This document shows, one piece after another, positions 1 to 8,861 of a stretch of DNA of 64,000 bases. Origin of the DNA: Bacillus sp. FJAT-47783 (GTDB lineage: Bacteria > Bacillota > Bacilli > Bacillales > Aeribacillaceae); NCBI RefSeq assembly GCF_022808615.1, contig NZ_JAKZKS010000011.1, positions 1 through 64,000 of the forward strand, read 5' to 3'. The notes under the pieces were generated by a model. That model saw only the letters and a program-made list of their open reading frames with translations. It was not told the origin of the DNA and did no database searches. Positions within the stretch are counted from its first letter, which is position 1, and each line of letters opens with the position of its first letter. The translations under genes were made by a program, and so were the position numbers.

Positions 1-1
1 G

Positions 2-181
2 TTTTGTGTACCAACAATTCTTTTGGGACGTACTAAATCGAATTCAAAAGCTTCAATTAGAATGACCGAAAGAATGCTGTTCCCAACTGAAAAAAGTCGA
101 TTTTTTCAGTCAAGGGGGAAGTATGCCCAAATACAGGAAATAACCATTGGGAATGAAGTCATTTTGGTTAGCTGGCTATAA
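2..181 (+). CDS. possible 3' end of a gene entering from the left
   Basis: A reading frame is open from the window edge to a TAA at 179-181, giving about 59 residues with no stop and ending in ITIGNEVILVSWL. I do not recognise the protein. It contains the half-copy of the dispersed hairpin repeat (64-80) and a small inverted repeat (87-109), so it could equally be non-coding sequence open by chance. Only the sequence to the left would settle it. Confidence 0.25.
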   Translation, partial: FCVPTILLGRTKSNSKASIRMTERMLFPTEKSRFFQSRGKYAQIQEITIGNEVILVSWL

Positions 182-276
182 TTTATGTCGAGAAGGCGAT
201 TAAGCCAAATTAGGGTACTGGATTTTCATTATCACTTTTTAGCTGTGAATAATTCAGGTATTTATATAATTTTTCG

Positions 277-1041
277 TTAAAATGGGAATTGATTTAACCA
301 TTGGCCGCCATCCATTGTAATACATTCTCCATTTATATAAGCAGCTTCATCTGAAAGTAAAAATGCAGCAACTCCTGCAATTTCCTCAGGGGTACCAAGA
401 CGTTGTAACGGAACACTATTTAACGTGCGTTTTGCCGCTTCCTCTGAAAGAAATAGCTTTTCGGCTCCCCCTGTTCGTTCAATTGGTCCTGGTGCAATGG
501 CATTAGAGCGAATGCCATATTTTCTCCCCCATTCAACAGCTAATGTTCGTGTTAGAGAAAGAACGCCTGCTTTAGCCGCAGCCGAATGAATAACACCTGC
601 TCCTGCGTTCCATGCGTATGTAGCGACCATATTTATAATCTGTCCTTTTTCACCTTTTGAAATCCAATCGTTCCCAACAGCAGAACTGCAGTAAAAAGTA
701 CCATTGAGGACGATGTCAATTACTGCATTCCAACCATTTGCAGATAATTTTTCCGCAGGACAAATAAAGTTTCCTGCTGCATTGTTAATGAGTGCATCAA
801 TCTTTCCGAATTTTTCGTTTGTTGCTTTCACCATTTGATTTGCCATCTCAGGCTCTCTTACATCCATTTGAAATGGAAGCACTTGCCCTGCAAACGTTTC
901 AATTTCTTCTTTTGCCTCCATTAACCTTTCTTCATTTCTTCCCGTTATGACGACATAGTTTCCATCATTGGCAAACCGCGCGGCCATCGCTTTTCCCATC
1001 CCGCTTGATCCACCAGTAACGATAATCACTTTCCCTTTCAT
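277..1041 (-). CDS. fadH: 2,4-dienoyl-CoA reductase-like short-chain dehydrogenase (FadH/YkuF)
   Basis: NADPH-dependent short-chain dehydrogenase of the dienoyl-CoA reductase group, which removes double bonds during beta-oxidation of unsaturated fatty acids. From the chosen start it has 254 residues, the B. subtilis FadH length. The Rossmann motif TGGSSGMG is at residues 9-16 and NNAAG at 86-90. The usual YxxxK is replaced: Lys157 lies in SAAAK and a Tyr sits 15 residues earlier (Tyr142), the Tyr/Lys spacing of dienoyl-CoA reductases. The ATG at 1039-1041 is preceded by AAGGGGGATGGAGAA, so a 12-codon upstream extension is rejected. A FadR operator lies 57 bp upstream, which independently supports the fatty-acid role. 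Confidence 0.92.
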   Translation of the reverse strand: MKGKVIIVTGGSSGMGKAMAARFANDGNYVVITGRNEERLMEAKEEIETFAGQVLPFQMDVREPEMANQMVKATNEKFGKIDALINNAAGNFICPAEKLSANGWNAVIDIVLNGTFYCSSAVGNDWISKGEKGQIINMVATYAWNAGAGVIHSAAAKAGVLSLTRTLAVEWGRKYGIRSNAIAPGPIERTGGAEKLFLSEEAAKRTLNSVPLQRLGTPEEIAGVAAFLLSDEAAYINGECITMDGGQWLNQFPF

Positions 1042-1097
1042 TTCTCCATCCCCCTTAATTGAGTTTTTATAGAACATTTGACACTACCAATAACAAT

Positions 1098-1115
1098 TGA
1101 ATGAATACTCATTCA
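1098..1115. promoter_or_regulatory. FadR operator
   Basis: The 18-mer TGAATGAATACTCATTCA matches the B. subtilis FadR box (TGAATGAnTAnTCATTCA) at every defined position. FadR is a TetR-family repressor released by long-chain acyl-CoA. The box sits just upstream of fadH, where a promoter for it would be. This predicts fadH induction by fatty acids. Confidence 0.88.
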
Positions 1116-1179
1116 TATTTTAACATATTTTTCAGTATTTTCTCACTTCTTTTTTAAAATAATTTGCAGAATGGAAACG

Positions 1180-1188
1180 TGCTATAAT
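1180..1188 (+). promoter_or_regulatory. extended -10 promoter for ykuE
   Basis: TGCTATAAT is a perfect extended -10 element 24 bp before the ykuE start. No good -35 hexamer is at the usual distance, which an extended -10 can tolerate. Confidence 0.5.
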
Positions 1189-1211
1189 AGGAGAACAACG
1201 AATTTAATAGA

Positions 1212-2105
1212 ATGGTTGATTTATTTATGAAAGGTACATTATCTCGCCGTCAATTTTTAAAACGGCTGAGCGCAGCACTTTTAGCTGGAGTTGGTATATC
1301 ATTCGGAGGATACAGTTATATACGGTTTATTGAACCGAAGCGGCTCAGCGTAACAAAAAAACAAATTAAACACCGTTTCATACCGAAATCATTCCATCAG
1401 AAAACGATCGTTCAATTTAGTGATACCCATTTAAGTGATTACTTTAAAATTGAACAATTAGAGCGAGTCGTTAATACGATCAATTCGTTCAATCCCGATG
1501 TCATTGTCTTCACTGGGGATTTAATTGATGAACCGAATAGGTACAATCGTTTAAATGATATTGTTCCCGTCTTACAAGACTTATCTGCACCACTAGGAAA
1601 ATATGCGATATACGGCAATCACGATCACGGAGGCTATGGAACGGATATTTATAAAAATATTATGGAGCGCTCAAACTTCGAATTGCTACAAAACAAATCG
1701 AAAAAGATTCAACTTGAAGATGGAAGCTTCATCTACATGGCAGGTCTCGATGATTTAATGCTTGGCAAACCAGATTGGGATAAGACGTTTCATAAGATGG
1801 CTGAAAATACGTATACCATTTTACTAGCCCATGAGCCTGATGCAGCAAACCGGACAAAACATTATCCTGTTCACCTCCAATTATCAGGCCACTCTCATGG
1901 CGGGCAAATTAAACTACCTTTTATCGGTCCTTTATACACTCCCCCCTTTTCTAATGATTATCATGAAGGCTTTTATGAAGTTGGCTCGACAACGTTATAC
2001 GTGAACAGAGGACTCGGAACAACACGGCTCCCGTTTCGCTTTTTGTCAGTTCCTGAGATTACAGTATTCACGCTTATATCCAATGAAGAAACGGAAAACT
2101 TATAA
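1212..2105 (+). CDS. ykuE: Tat-exported metallophosphoesterase (YkuE)
   Basis: Calcineurin-like metal-dependent phosphoesterase. The N-terminus carries the twin-arginine signal SRRQFLK (residues 11-17) followed by a hydrophobic segment to about residue 35; B. subtilis YkuE is a known substrate of TatAyCy found in the cell wall. Metal-ligand motifs appear in family order: D71-x-H73, GDLID at 102-106, GNHD at 135-138, an internal LAHEPD, and GHSHGG near 226. The start is uncertain: neither the ATG at 1212 nor the in-frame ATG at 1227 has a good Shine-Dalgarno. The physiological substrate is unknown. It lies divergent from fadH, as in B. subtilis. Confidence 0.9.
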   Translation: MVDLFMKGTLSRRQFLKRLSAALLAGVGISFGGYSYIRFIEPKRLSVTKKQIKHRFIPKSFHQKTIVQFSDTHLSDYFKIEQLERVVNTINSFNPDVIVFTGDLIDEPNRYNRLNDIVPVLQDLSAPLGKYAIYGNHDHGGYGTDIYKNIMERSNFELLQNKSKKIQLEDGSFIYMAGLDDLMLGKPDWDKTFHKMAENTYTILLAHEPDAANRTKHYPVHLQLSGHSHGGQIKLPFIGPLYTPPFSNDYHEGFYEVGSTTLYVNRGLGTTRLPFRFLSVPEITVFTLISNEETENL

Positions 2106-2276
2106 GAAAACCGCAAGCACCATGCTAGTCACAGGCAAAAATATTCTTACGACGAAAAGGTACTTTCTTCCTTTATTGGATGAACGTAATTTGACCTCGA
2201 GGGGCAGGCGCTGGAGCTAGGCATGAACAACTCCGTCCATTGTACTTTAACGCTTTATAGACTTTTTTGAAACAAT

Positions 2277-2312
2277 AAAAGACTATTTACGGAATACCGC
2301 AAATAGTCTTTT
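2277..2312. terminator. bidirectional terminator ykuE / ppk
   Basis: AAAAGACTATTT pairs with AAATAGTCTTTT around a short CGG/CCG inner stem and an AATA loop. A-run and T-run flank it on both sides, so it can serve both convergent genes. The 2106-2276 stretch holds no gene I can support. Confidence 0.8.
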
Positions 2313-2314
2313 TA

Positions 2315-4438
2315 TTACTCTTCATCCTCTAACACGCGATAGGCCATATTAAATAAAACAAGCTGAGCATCAAATTCAGGTTCATCAGGCTGTCGCGTTA
2401 CATAGTGATACTGACCGAATTCATCTTGTTCGCGCGCCTTTACGTTATCGGCTAGTAGAGCCGCAAGTGTTTTATTTAATCGTTTCTTTAATTCCCCTTC
2501 ATAGATTGGGAACATGATTTCTACACGTTTTTCCATATTTCGTGTCATTAAATCGGCTGATGATAAGTAAATTTTTTCTTCCCCATTATGATGGAAAAAG
2601 TAAATACGCGTATGCTCCAGGAAACGACCGACAATGCTTCTAACGGTAATATTTTCACTTACGTCTTTTATACCAGGGCGAAGACAGCAAATCCCCCGAA
2701 CAATTAAATCAATTTTCACACCTGCACACGATGCTTCATATAGCTTCATAATGATCGGTTTATCCGTTAACGAATTCATCTTTGCGATGATCCGACCATT
2801 CCCATACTGTTTATGAAACTCGATCTCTTTTTCAATTAACTTGATAAACTCGCTGCGAATATCAAAAGGGGCAACAGAAAGATGATGGAAAGTCGGCTTT
2901 TCTGTAAAGCCACTTAAATAATTAAAAAAGTTTGTTGCATCAATGCCAAACTTACGCTTAGAAGTAATTAACCCCATATCGGTATACAATTTTGCCGTTT
3001 GATCATTATAGTTTCCAGTACCGAGATGAACAAATCGATCAATCCGACCATTCCGTCTGCGAACGACGAGTGTAATTTTACTATGCGTTTTTAAATACGT
3101 CATTCCATAAATGACATGGCAGCCTGCTTTTTCTAACTCCTTCGCCCACTGGACATTATTTTCCTCATCAAAGCGTGCTTTTAATTCAACTAATACGGTT
3201 ACTTGTTTTCCGTTTTCCGCAGCACGTTTTAATGCTTCAATGATTGGTGAATCCCCACTCACACGATAAAGAGTTTGTTTAATGGCCAGTACATCCGGAT
3301 CATACGCCGCATCTGAGACAAAATCAACGACCGGTTCAAACGATTCATAAGGATGGTGAAGCAAAATATCCCGATCGGAAGCGATTTCAAATAGATCATC
3401 TGAGGAACCTATATCCTTTGGTGGTTGGGGAATCAACGTTTCATATACTAAATGTTCATGTGTTCGTTCCAGCTTTTTGTAAAAGCCAAATAAGAAAGTT
3501 AAATCTAATGGACCATCAATTTCGTATACATCTTTTTCATGAATTTCTAACTCATGAAGCAAATAATTTAAAATTCGTCGATCGCTTCCGTACTTTTTTA
3601 CTTCTAAACGAACGGCCGCTCCCCACTTACGCTTTTTCAATTCTTTTTCGATTTCTTTTAATAAATCCCGGGCACCTTCTTCATGAATGGTCAAATCTGC
3701 ATTTCTCGTAATTCGAAATTGCGTAACGGAAACAACTTTGTATCCTAAGAATAACTTTGAAATAAAATGGCTGATGACGTCCTCTAACATCATAAACGTT
3801 CGACTCGTTTCATCCCCTTCTAATTCAATAAACCGATTTAAAACAGACGGGACTTGTACAATAGCCGTTTTAAATCGATCATCCCCTGATTCATATTCAT
3901 CTTCTAACAAAATCGCTAAATTTAAGCTTTTGTTTAACAGCATCGGAAAAGGACGGTAAGCATCGACAGCCATCGGCGTTAATACAGGGAAAATATGTTC
4001 ATCAAAATAGCGTTCCAACTTGTCCAATTGTTCCTTATGTAAGTCATCTATCGTTGTAAATGTTACGTTCTCTTCCTTCAGCTTAGGTAGTATCGATTTT
4101 TTATAAATGTTATATTGACGTTCTACAAGTTGATGATTTTTATACGCGATTTTGGAAAGTTGTTCTTTCGGAGTAAGTCCTGCTTTATTTTCAGGCTTGT
4201 TAAAACCCGCTTTCACTTGATCTTTCAATCCCGCTACTCGTACCATAAAGAATTCATCAAGGTTTGAGCTGAAAATCGCTAAAAATTTCATTCGTTCTAA
4301 AAGCGGGTTTCGCTTATCTTCTGACTCTTCTAAAACCCGTTCATTGAATGCCAGCCAGCTTAATTCGCGATTGTTGTAATACATTGGATTTCTTAATTTT
4401 GTTTTCTTCTTCTTTTTTGTCATCGTCATCGCATTCAC
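2315..4438 (-). CDS. ppk: polyphosphate kinase
   Basis: Reversibly polymerises the gamma-phosphate of ATP into inorganic polyphosphate (EC 2.7.4.1). At 707 residues it is the usual PPK1 length. The N-terminal signature [16 protein letters not shown] opens the protein. The two phospholipase-D-like catalytic halves carry their histidines in THSKI (about residue 440) and EHTRIYF (about 600), matching the autophosphorylated and second catalytic His of E. coli PPK. AAGGGTG lies 4 bp before the ATG. It follows ppx by 183 bp on the same strand, so the cell has a synthesis/degradation pair. B. subtilis 168 has no ppk here, so the pair is an insertion or a retained ancestral block. Confidence 0.96.
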   Translation of the reverse strand: MNAMTMTKKKKKTKLRNPMYYNNRELSWLAFNERVLEESEDKRNPLLERMKFLAIFSSNLDEFFMVRVAGLKDQVKAGFNKPENKAGLTPKEQLSKIAYKNHQLVERQYNIYKKSILPKLKEENVTFTTIDDLHKEQLDKLERYFDEHIFPVLTPMAVDAYRPFPMLLNKSLNLAILLEDEYESGDDRFKTAIVQVPSVLNRFIELEGDETSRTFMMLEDVISHFISKLFLGYKVVSVTQFRITRNADLTIHEEGARDLLKEIEKELKKRKWGAAVRLEVKKYGSDRRILNYLLHELEIHEKDVYEIDGPLDLTFLFGFYKKLERTHEHLVYETLIPQPPKDIGSSDDLFEIASDRDILLHHPYESFEPVVDFVSDAAYDPDVLAIKQTLYRVSGDSPIIEALKRAAENGKQVTVLVELKARFDEENNVQWAKELEKAGCHVIYGMTYLKTHSKITLVVRRRNGRIDRFVHLGTGNYNDQTAKLYTDMGLITSKRKFGIDATNFFNYLSGFTEKPTFHHLSVAPFDIRSEFIKLIEKEIEFHKQYGNGRIIAKMNSLTDKPIIMKLYEASCAGVKIDLIVRGICCLRPGIKDVSENITVRSIVGRFLEHTRIYFFHHNGEEKIYLSSADLMTRNMEKRVEIMFPIYEGELKKRLNKTLAALLADNVKAREQDEFGQYHYVTRQPDEPEFDAQLVLFNMAYRVLEDEE

Positions 4439-4621
4439 CCTTCATCCAAAATTGGCATCAATTCGTTCAATTTCCATCTTAACATTTACATTTCATTCAT
4501 TTGTAAATTTCATGTTAAATTTGTATAAATTTAACGTAAAATCCCTTTCTATCAAATTATACCAAAATGGCTGTATATCTACTATTTAAAAAGTAGAGGA
4601 ATGCTTTATTTTAATATATTT

Positions 4622-6178
4622 TTATTTCACAAATTCAACTACTTTCTCTTCGATCGATTTGAAATTCAGTTCGATTTTTTGTTTGAGTGTTTTTTCTAAA
4701 TGCTTCTTTTGTTTTTCAGCTTCGTATTTTTCCGGTTGCCAATTTTGGTTACAATACACATTGATTCCAACCGTTTCATTATCTTTATGTGCAACGAATA
4801 AATCTTGTACAATATTTCGTTTCGTTGCATTTAAACTGTAAGTAAACTTGATTAAAGCACCCATTAATCGTAATTTTCTTTGCTCTTCTTTCGAAAACCA
4901 ATCCATAAACGGCTCAATATATTGTTTGAACGCTGAATGGTTTTTAAAGGAAGCGATTAAGGCAAGTGCGAGCTGTTCTTTATGGCGTAACCCGTCAATC
5001 GTTCGGTTTGAAAGCAAATAAAACGTATGTTGACTACTTGATTCAGAATCGACATAGTGACCTAAATTATAAACGAAGGAACCATTGCGTAATATTTGAA
5101 GATCTGTTTTCGTTAATTGTACAACGTTAGCTTCCATTAATTGTTTAGCTAGCAGCATGAGAAGATTCGTTACTTGACACGTAAAGGGAATGTCGATTTC
5201 ATATTCTACAGCTAATTCTTGGAAGCTTTCTTCAATGACATTCGGAAAAGCTGTTAATCCAAATTGCTGCAAAATTTCTTCGTAAAGCACGCCATCACGC
5301 AAGCCCTTTCGACTTAAGAGGAACGAAGATGTTTCTACAACGTTACATAATTCAAGAAACACTTCTGTCGTTGGAATAATAATGTCCGCTCTATCTTTTG
5401 ATAATCCTTCCACACGCTGTAATTTTTCAAATGGAAGCGAGGTTAAATAGTTTTTCACATCCATAATATCTTCTTTATTTAATTCATATTGGTGTAATTT
5501 TGCGAGCGGATATTTTTTTAATGCTTGGTCTATTTGCACGACATTTCGGGCGCTGCCACCGATGGCAATAATCGGAAGCTTTTTCCCTTTTAACCATGGT
5601 AGTTTAGACATTTCTTTTTGTAAAAACTCTTTTACTGCTTTAAGTTCTAAACGTGTTGGCATATTTCCTTTTACAAACTGTTTTTTCAAGGATAAAGCAC
5701 CAAACGGGAAACTATGAAATTCTTGTAAGCGCCGATTTTTGAAATACGTAACTTCACTACTTCCTCCCCCAATATCAATGGTAATCCCTTCTTGAAAGGA
5801 AGTGGAATTCACAACGGCTAAAAAACCGTAGTACGCTTCTTCATACTCAGATAAAACACGTACCCTAAAATCGGTATTTGTCGCAACTTCCGTCAAAATT
5901 TTGTTTTGATTGTTCGCTTGTCGAATCGTAGCTGTCGCAACAGAGCGAATATTCGTTAAATTATGAAAGCGAGTCACTTCTTGAAACGCTTTTAATGTAT
6001 TCACAAGAACATGAATTCCTTCATCACTTAACTCTCCATTATTCGCTAAGTAATTTCGCAAGCGAGCAACTGCTTTTACATTTTCGATTTCTTTTAATCG
6101 GCCGCTTTTATCTTGAACATAGATCACTAAACGCATAGTGTTCGAGCCGATATCAATAATTCCATATTTATTTTTCAA
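4622..6178 (-). CDS. ppx: exopolyphosphatase, Ppx/GppA family
   Basis: Hydrolyses terminal phosphate from polyphosphate, or pppGpp in GppA-type members; sequence alone does not separate these. The actin-like ATPase fold is clear from GIIDIGSNTMRL at the N-terminus, ITIDIGGGSSEV near residue 140 and a GGSARN motif near 205. The C-terminal half resembles the HD-like helical domain of long Ppx proteins. The start codon is TTG (6176-6178), supported by AGGGTG 8 bp upstream and by the GIIDIGSN signature directly after it; no ATG fits. It is the first gene of a probable ppx-ppk unit, with an extended -10 promoter at 6212-6220. Confidence 0.93.
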   Translation of the reverse strand: MKNKYGIIDIGSNTMRLVIYVQDKSGRLKEIENVKAVARLRNYLANNGELSDEGIHVLVNTLKAFQEVTRFHNLTNIRSVATATIRQANNQNKILTEVATNTDFRVRVLSEYEEAYYGFLAVVNSTSFQEGITIDIGGGSSEVTYFKNRRLQEFHSFPFGALSLKKQFVKGNMPTRLELKAVKEFLQKEMSKLPWLKGKKLPIIAIGGSARNVVQIDQALKKYPLAKLHQYELNKEDIMDVKNYLTSLPFEKLQRVEGLSKDRADIIIPTTEVFLELCNVVETSSFLLSRKGLRDGVLYEEILQQFGLTAFPNVIEESFQELAVEYEIDIPFTCQVTNLLMLLAKQLMEANVVQLTKTDLQILRNGSFVYNLGHYVDSESSSQHTFYLLSNRTIDGLRHKEQLALALIASFKNHSAFKQYIEPFMDWFSKEEQRKLRLMGALIKFTYSLNATKRNIVQDLFVAHKDNETVGINVYCNQNWQPEKYEAEKQKKHLEKTLKQKIELNFKSIEEKVVEFVK

Positions 6179-6211
6179 CGTCTCAACACCCTAACTAAAA
6201 GAATATAGTTT

Positions 6212-6220
6212 ATTATAGCA
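6212..6220 (-). promoter_or_regulatory. extended -10 promoter for ppx
   Basis: On the minus strand this reads TGCTATAAT, a perfect extended -10, 34 bp upstream of the ppx TTG start. The -35 region is poor. Confidence 0.5.
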
Positions 6221-6265
6221 TACGATTGTTCATAAAAAATGTCCGTTATGAAAGGTGGTAAACGA

Positions 6266-6760
6266 ATGATTCATCTCGTAAATAGTGGAGAAACTTTATC
6301 AGAAATTGCCCTTAACTACAGAATTCCCCTTTTGTCCTTAATTCAAGCAAATCAACTCATCAATCCAAATGTGATTTATCCCGGTCAACCGATTATCATT
6401 CCAAATTTGCCAGATCCGCAAACGATCCCATACAAGATCGATGTCTCCATTCAGGAAAGAAGGCTAAGATTATACAAAAACAACTCCCTCTATAAGACAT
6501 TTCCGATTGCAGTAGGAGCCATTTTATCGGAAACGCCAATCGGTTCTTTTGTCATTGTCAATCGAGAGCCAAACCCAGGAGGACCATTTGGTGCAATGTG
6601 GTTGAGCTTATCAAAATTACACTACGGAATCCATGGCACGAACAATCCTGCTTCCATCGGGCAAGCAGTATCCAAAGGATGTATTCGAATGTATAACGAA
6701 GACGTTTTAGAATTAGCCTCCCTCGTTCCGAATGGGACGGAAGTTTCAATTCATCTTTAG
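6266..6760 (+). CDS. ykuD: L,D-transpeptidase with LysM domain (YkuD)
   Basis: Peptidoglycan cross-linking enzyme of the YkuD family. From the chosen start it is 164 residues, identical in length to B. subtilis YkuD. A LysM wall-binding domain fills residues 1-45 and the catalytic domain follows. The HxGT motif is in YGIHGTNN and the nucleophile is Cys139 in SKGCIRM. The ATG at 6266 has AAAGGTGGT 5-7 bp upstream; an in-frame ATG 27 bp earlier lacks a site. In B. subtilis the gene is SigK-controlled and the protein is spore-associated; that role here is inference. Confidence 0.95.
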   Translation: MIHLVNSGETLSEIALNYRIPLLSLIQANQLINPNVIYPGQPIIIPNLPDPQTIPYKIDVSIQERRLRLYKNNSLYKTFPIAVGAILSETPIGSFVIVNREPNPGGPFGAMWLSLSKLHYGIHGTNNPASIGQAVSKGCIRMYNEDVLELASLVPNGTEVSIHL

Positions 6761-6842
6761 CAGTTCGACTAGTTATGATATAGTTAAGAAGAATCGAAAG
6801 ACAGACGTTTAAACAAGCATACATTACGATAGGAGCGGAAGC

Positions 6843-8105
6843 ATGGATATCTTCAACAATCGTAATTTTGTCAAACTATTTTTAGCTGCATTCATGTCGC
6901 AAATGGGTTCTACCATCGGAAATATGGCATTTGCCTTCTATTTATTAGATCATTTCAGCGATCAACCTTATTACGCTACGCTTGCCGAGCTGATGTATTC
7001 GTTACCAACGATTTTTGTCTTTTTTATTGTCGGCGTTGTCGCAGATAGACTTGATCGAAAAAAGGTGGCGGAATGGTGTGATTGGATTCGTGCATGCTTA
7101 ACCATTTTATTATTTTTTACTCTTTTTACCGAATCACTTCCACTCATATTTCTAATATTATTTTTACGTAGCGCTGTCACAAAATTTTTCTTCCCAGCTG
7201 AATCAAGTTTAGTTCAAGGAATTTTGCGGAAGGATCAATATGCAACAGCCGCAGGATTAAATCAAATTTTATTTAGTCTTTTTATGGTTTTTGGTGTCGG
7301 ACTTGGGGCACTTACGTATAAATGGATTGGCATACACGGAGCAATAGTCGTGGATTGTGTGAGTTTTATCGTATCGGCCCTTTTTATTCGTGCATGTAAA
7401 ATCCCAAGGGCTGTTCGATTACCGAATGGACTGCCTACGTTTAAAAATTTCCACTTTCATTCCACTTTCAATGATTTTAAAGTTGGTCTGAAGTATATAT
7501 TGAAAAATCGGCTTTTGTCACTTATTATTTTCGGCTTTTTCGTTTTCGGTTTTTTCCAAGGTAGCTTCGCCATTTTACCAATGTTTACGATGAAGTTTGA
7601 GTTAGCGCCATTCCAATATGAAACATTCGCCGCGCTTTTTGCTATATTCCTAGGAGCAGGCTTATTTGTTGGCAGCTTATTTTCGGCATATCTTGCAAAA
7701 AAGTGCAAACCTTATTATTTGTTTATCATCCCGATCTTGATGACGAGCATTTTCATTCTCTTACTAGGTGTTACGGATAATGTATGGTTTTACTTAACAC
7801 TCTCTTCTTTGATCGGAATATGTATTGGACCTGTTAATATCGTCATTGGCGGTTGGATGCCCAAAATTGTTGATCCAAAATTTATGGGCCGTGTCAGCGG
7901 CTGGATTGACCCTGTAATGATGTTCGCTCAGTCGTTAACATTAGCCGTTATCGCCGTTCTTTTCCCGAAATTTGTTCCAAGCGTTGACTTTATTTATTAT
8001 GGGATGGCTGTGATCCTATTAGGGATCTTCCTATTCTACGCAAAATTTTTGCCAAAGAAAGAGGATTCATCACAAATGGAAGATGACAAACAGCTTCATG
8101 CATAA
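6843..8105 (+). CDS. ykuC: major facilitator superfamily transporter (YkuC)
   Basis: Twelve-helix MFS permease of 420 residues, probably a drug/H+ antiporter. The loop motif between helices 2 and 3 (GVVADRLDRKKV) is the MFS motif A, and the end reads ILLGIFLFYAKFLPKK before a short charged tail. AGGAGCGG precedes the ATG. The position between ykuD and ykyB matches B. subtilis ykuC. The substrate is not known. Confidence 0.88.
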   Translation: MDIFNNRNFVKLFLAAFMSQMGSTIGNMAFAFYLLDHFSDQPYYATLAELMYSLPTIFVFFIVGVVADRLDRKKVAEWCDWIRACLTILLFFTLFTESLPLIFLILFLRSAVTKFFFPAESSLVQGILRKDQYATAAGLNQILFSLFMVFGVGLGALTYKWIGIHGAIVVDCVSFIVSALFIRACKIPRAVRLPNGLPTFKNFHFHSTFNDFKVGLKYILKNRLLSLIIFGFFVFGFFQGSFAILPMFTMKFELAPFQYETFAALFAIFLGAGLFVGSLFSAYLAKKCKPYYLFIIPILMTSIFILLLGVTDNVWFYLTLSSLIGICIGPVNIVIGGWMPKIVDPKFMGRVSGWIDPVMMFAQSLTLAVIAVLFPKFVPSVDFIYYGMAVILLGIFLFYAKFLPKKEDSSQMEDDKQLHA

Positions 8106-8129
8106 TATTTCAATACCGTAAAAACGAAG

Positions 8130-8164
8130 AAGAGGTTCATCAAATCATGGATGACCTCTTTTTG
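8130..8164 (+). terminator. Rho-independent terminator after ykuC
   Basis: AAGAGGTTCATC pairs with GATGACCTCTT, leaving one bulged base and a 7-base loop, followed by a T-run. Confidence 0.8.
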
Positions 8165-8215
8165 ATTTGCTGTTCTTTATATTTACTTCCTATCATTGAA
8201 AACAAGTAATATTGG

Positions 8216-8243
8216 TTGCATTTTCTATTCATAAAAGTATAAT
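8216..8243 (+). promoter_or_regulatory. sigma-A promoter for ykyB
   Basis: TTGCAT and TATAAT are separated by 16 bp, about 48 bp before the ykyB start. Confidence 0.55.
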
Positions 8244-8290
8244 TTAGGTAAGATACTTTTTTTACATATATTAAACAAAGGAGAATTATT

Positions 8291-8764
8291 ATGGATGACA
8301 GTTACCGAAGTATGACAGACGTAACCTTTACAAATGAAATTGCGCGAGCCATTTATGTCGTAAATCGACATGCCAAAACAGCACCTAATCCGAAAACTCT
8401 TTATTTCTTAAAGAAAAAGTCTTTACAAAAACTATTGTCAGAAGGTAGAGCGAAAAAAGTAGGATTGCACTTTTCAAACAACCCAAAATATAGTCAACAG
8501 CAGTCTGATGTACTCGTCTCTGCGGGACAATATTATTTTCACATGCCCCCTTCTAAAGAAGACTTCCAAAACCTCCCGCATTTAGGTTCCTTAAACAATT
8601 CATATCGAAACCCAAAAACAAATTTACCGTTATCAAAAGCGAAGGTCACCTTACAACAATATGTAGGGATAAAAAAGGAGAATGCAGAGCATCGAGGTAA
8701 GAATCAAAAAAGGACACCTCACCAAAAACCCGTTTTTAAACGTTTAGGGGAAAGCTATTTTTAA
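8291..8764 (+). CDS. ykyB: YkyB-family protein of unknown function
   Basis: Conserved Bacillaceae protein of 157 residues (B. subtilis YkyB is about the same size), with no assigned function. It is basic and soluble, with an N-terminal helical part (TNEIARAIYVVNRHAKTA) and a conserved central stretch around GLHFSNNPKYSQQQSDVLV. The tail after residue 130 is rich in Lys/Arg and looks disordered. AAAGGAG precedes the ATG by 8 bp. It is monocistronic, between its own promoter and a strong terminator. Confidence 0.85.
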   Translation: MDDSYRSMTDVTFTNEIARAIYVVNRHAKTAPNPKTLYFLKKKSLQKLLSEGRAKKVGLHFSNNPKYSQQQSDVLVSAGQYYFHMPPSKEDFQNLPHLGSLNNSYRNPKTNLPLSKAKVTLQQYVGIKKENAEHRGKNQKRTPHQKPVFKRLGESYF

Positions 8765-8789
8765 CATATAAAGGTTATATGCCAAAACT

Positions 8790-8834
8790 AAGACCGAAAG
8801 AATGCTGTAAAATCTACATTCTTTCGGTCTTTAT
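8790..8834. terminator. terminator / dispersed hairpin repeat, orientation A
   Basis: A perfect 15-bp stem (AAGACCGAAAGAATG with its complement) and a 12-base loop CTGTAAAATCTA, then a T-run. It lies between convergent ykyB and cheV. The stem and loop recur at 18469, 47594 and 51192, so it is a member of a repeat family as well as a terminator. Confidence 0.88.
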
Positions 8835-8861
8835 TTTTAGATATAGGGGTGTCATTACTTC

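Noticed and set aside
2106-2276. small gene after ykuE
   Set aside because: No frame with a ribosome site; only a GC-rich scrap (GGCGCTGGAGCTAGG) similar to the end of the 40500-40660 block.
4578-4595. short hairpin between ppx and ppk
   Set aside because: Only a 5-bp stem with A/T-rich loop and no T-run; not enough to call a terminator.
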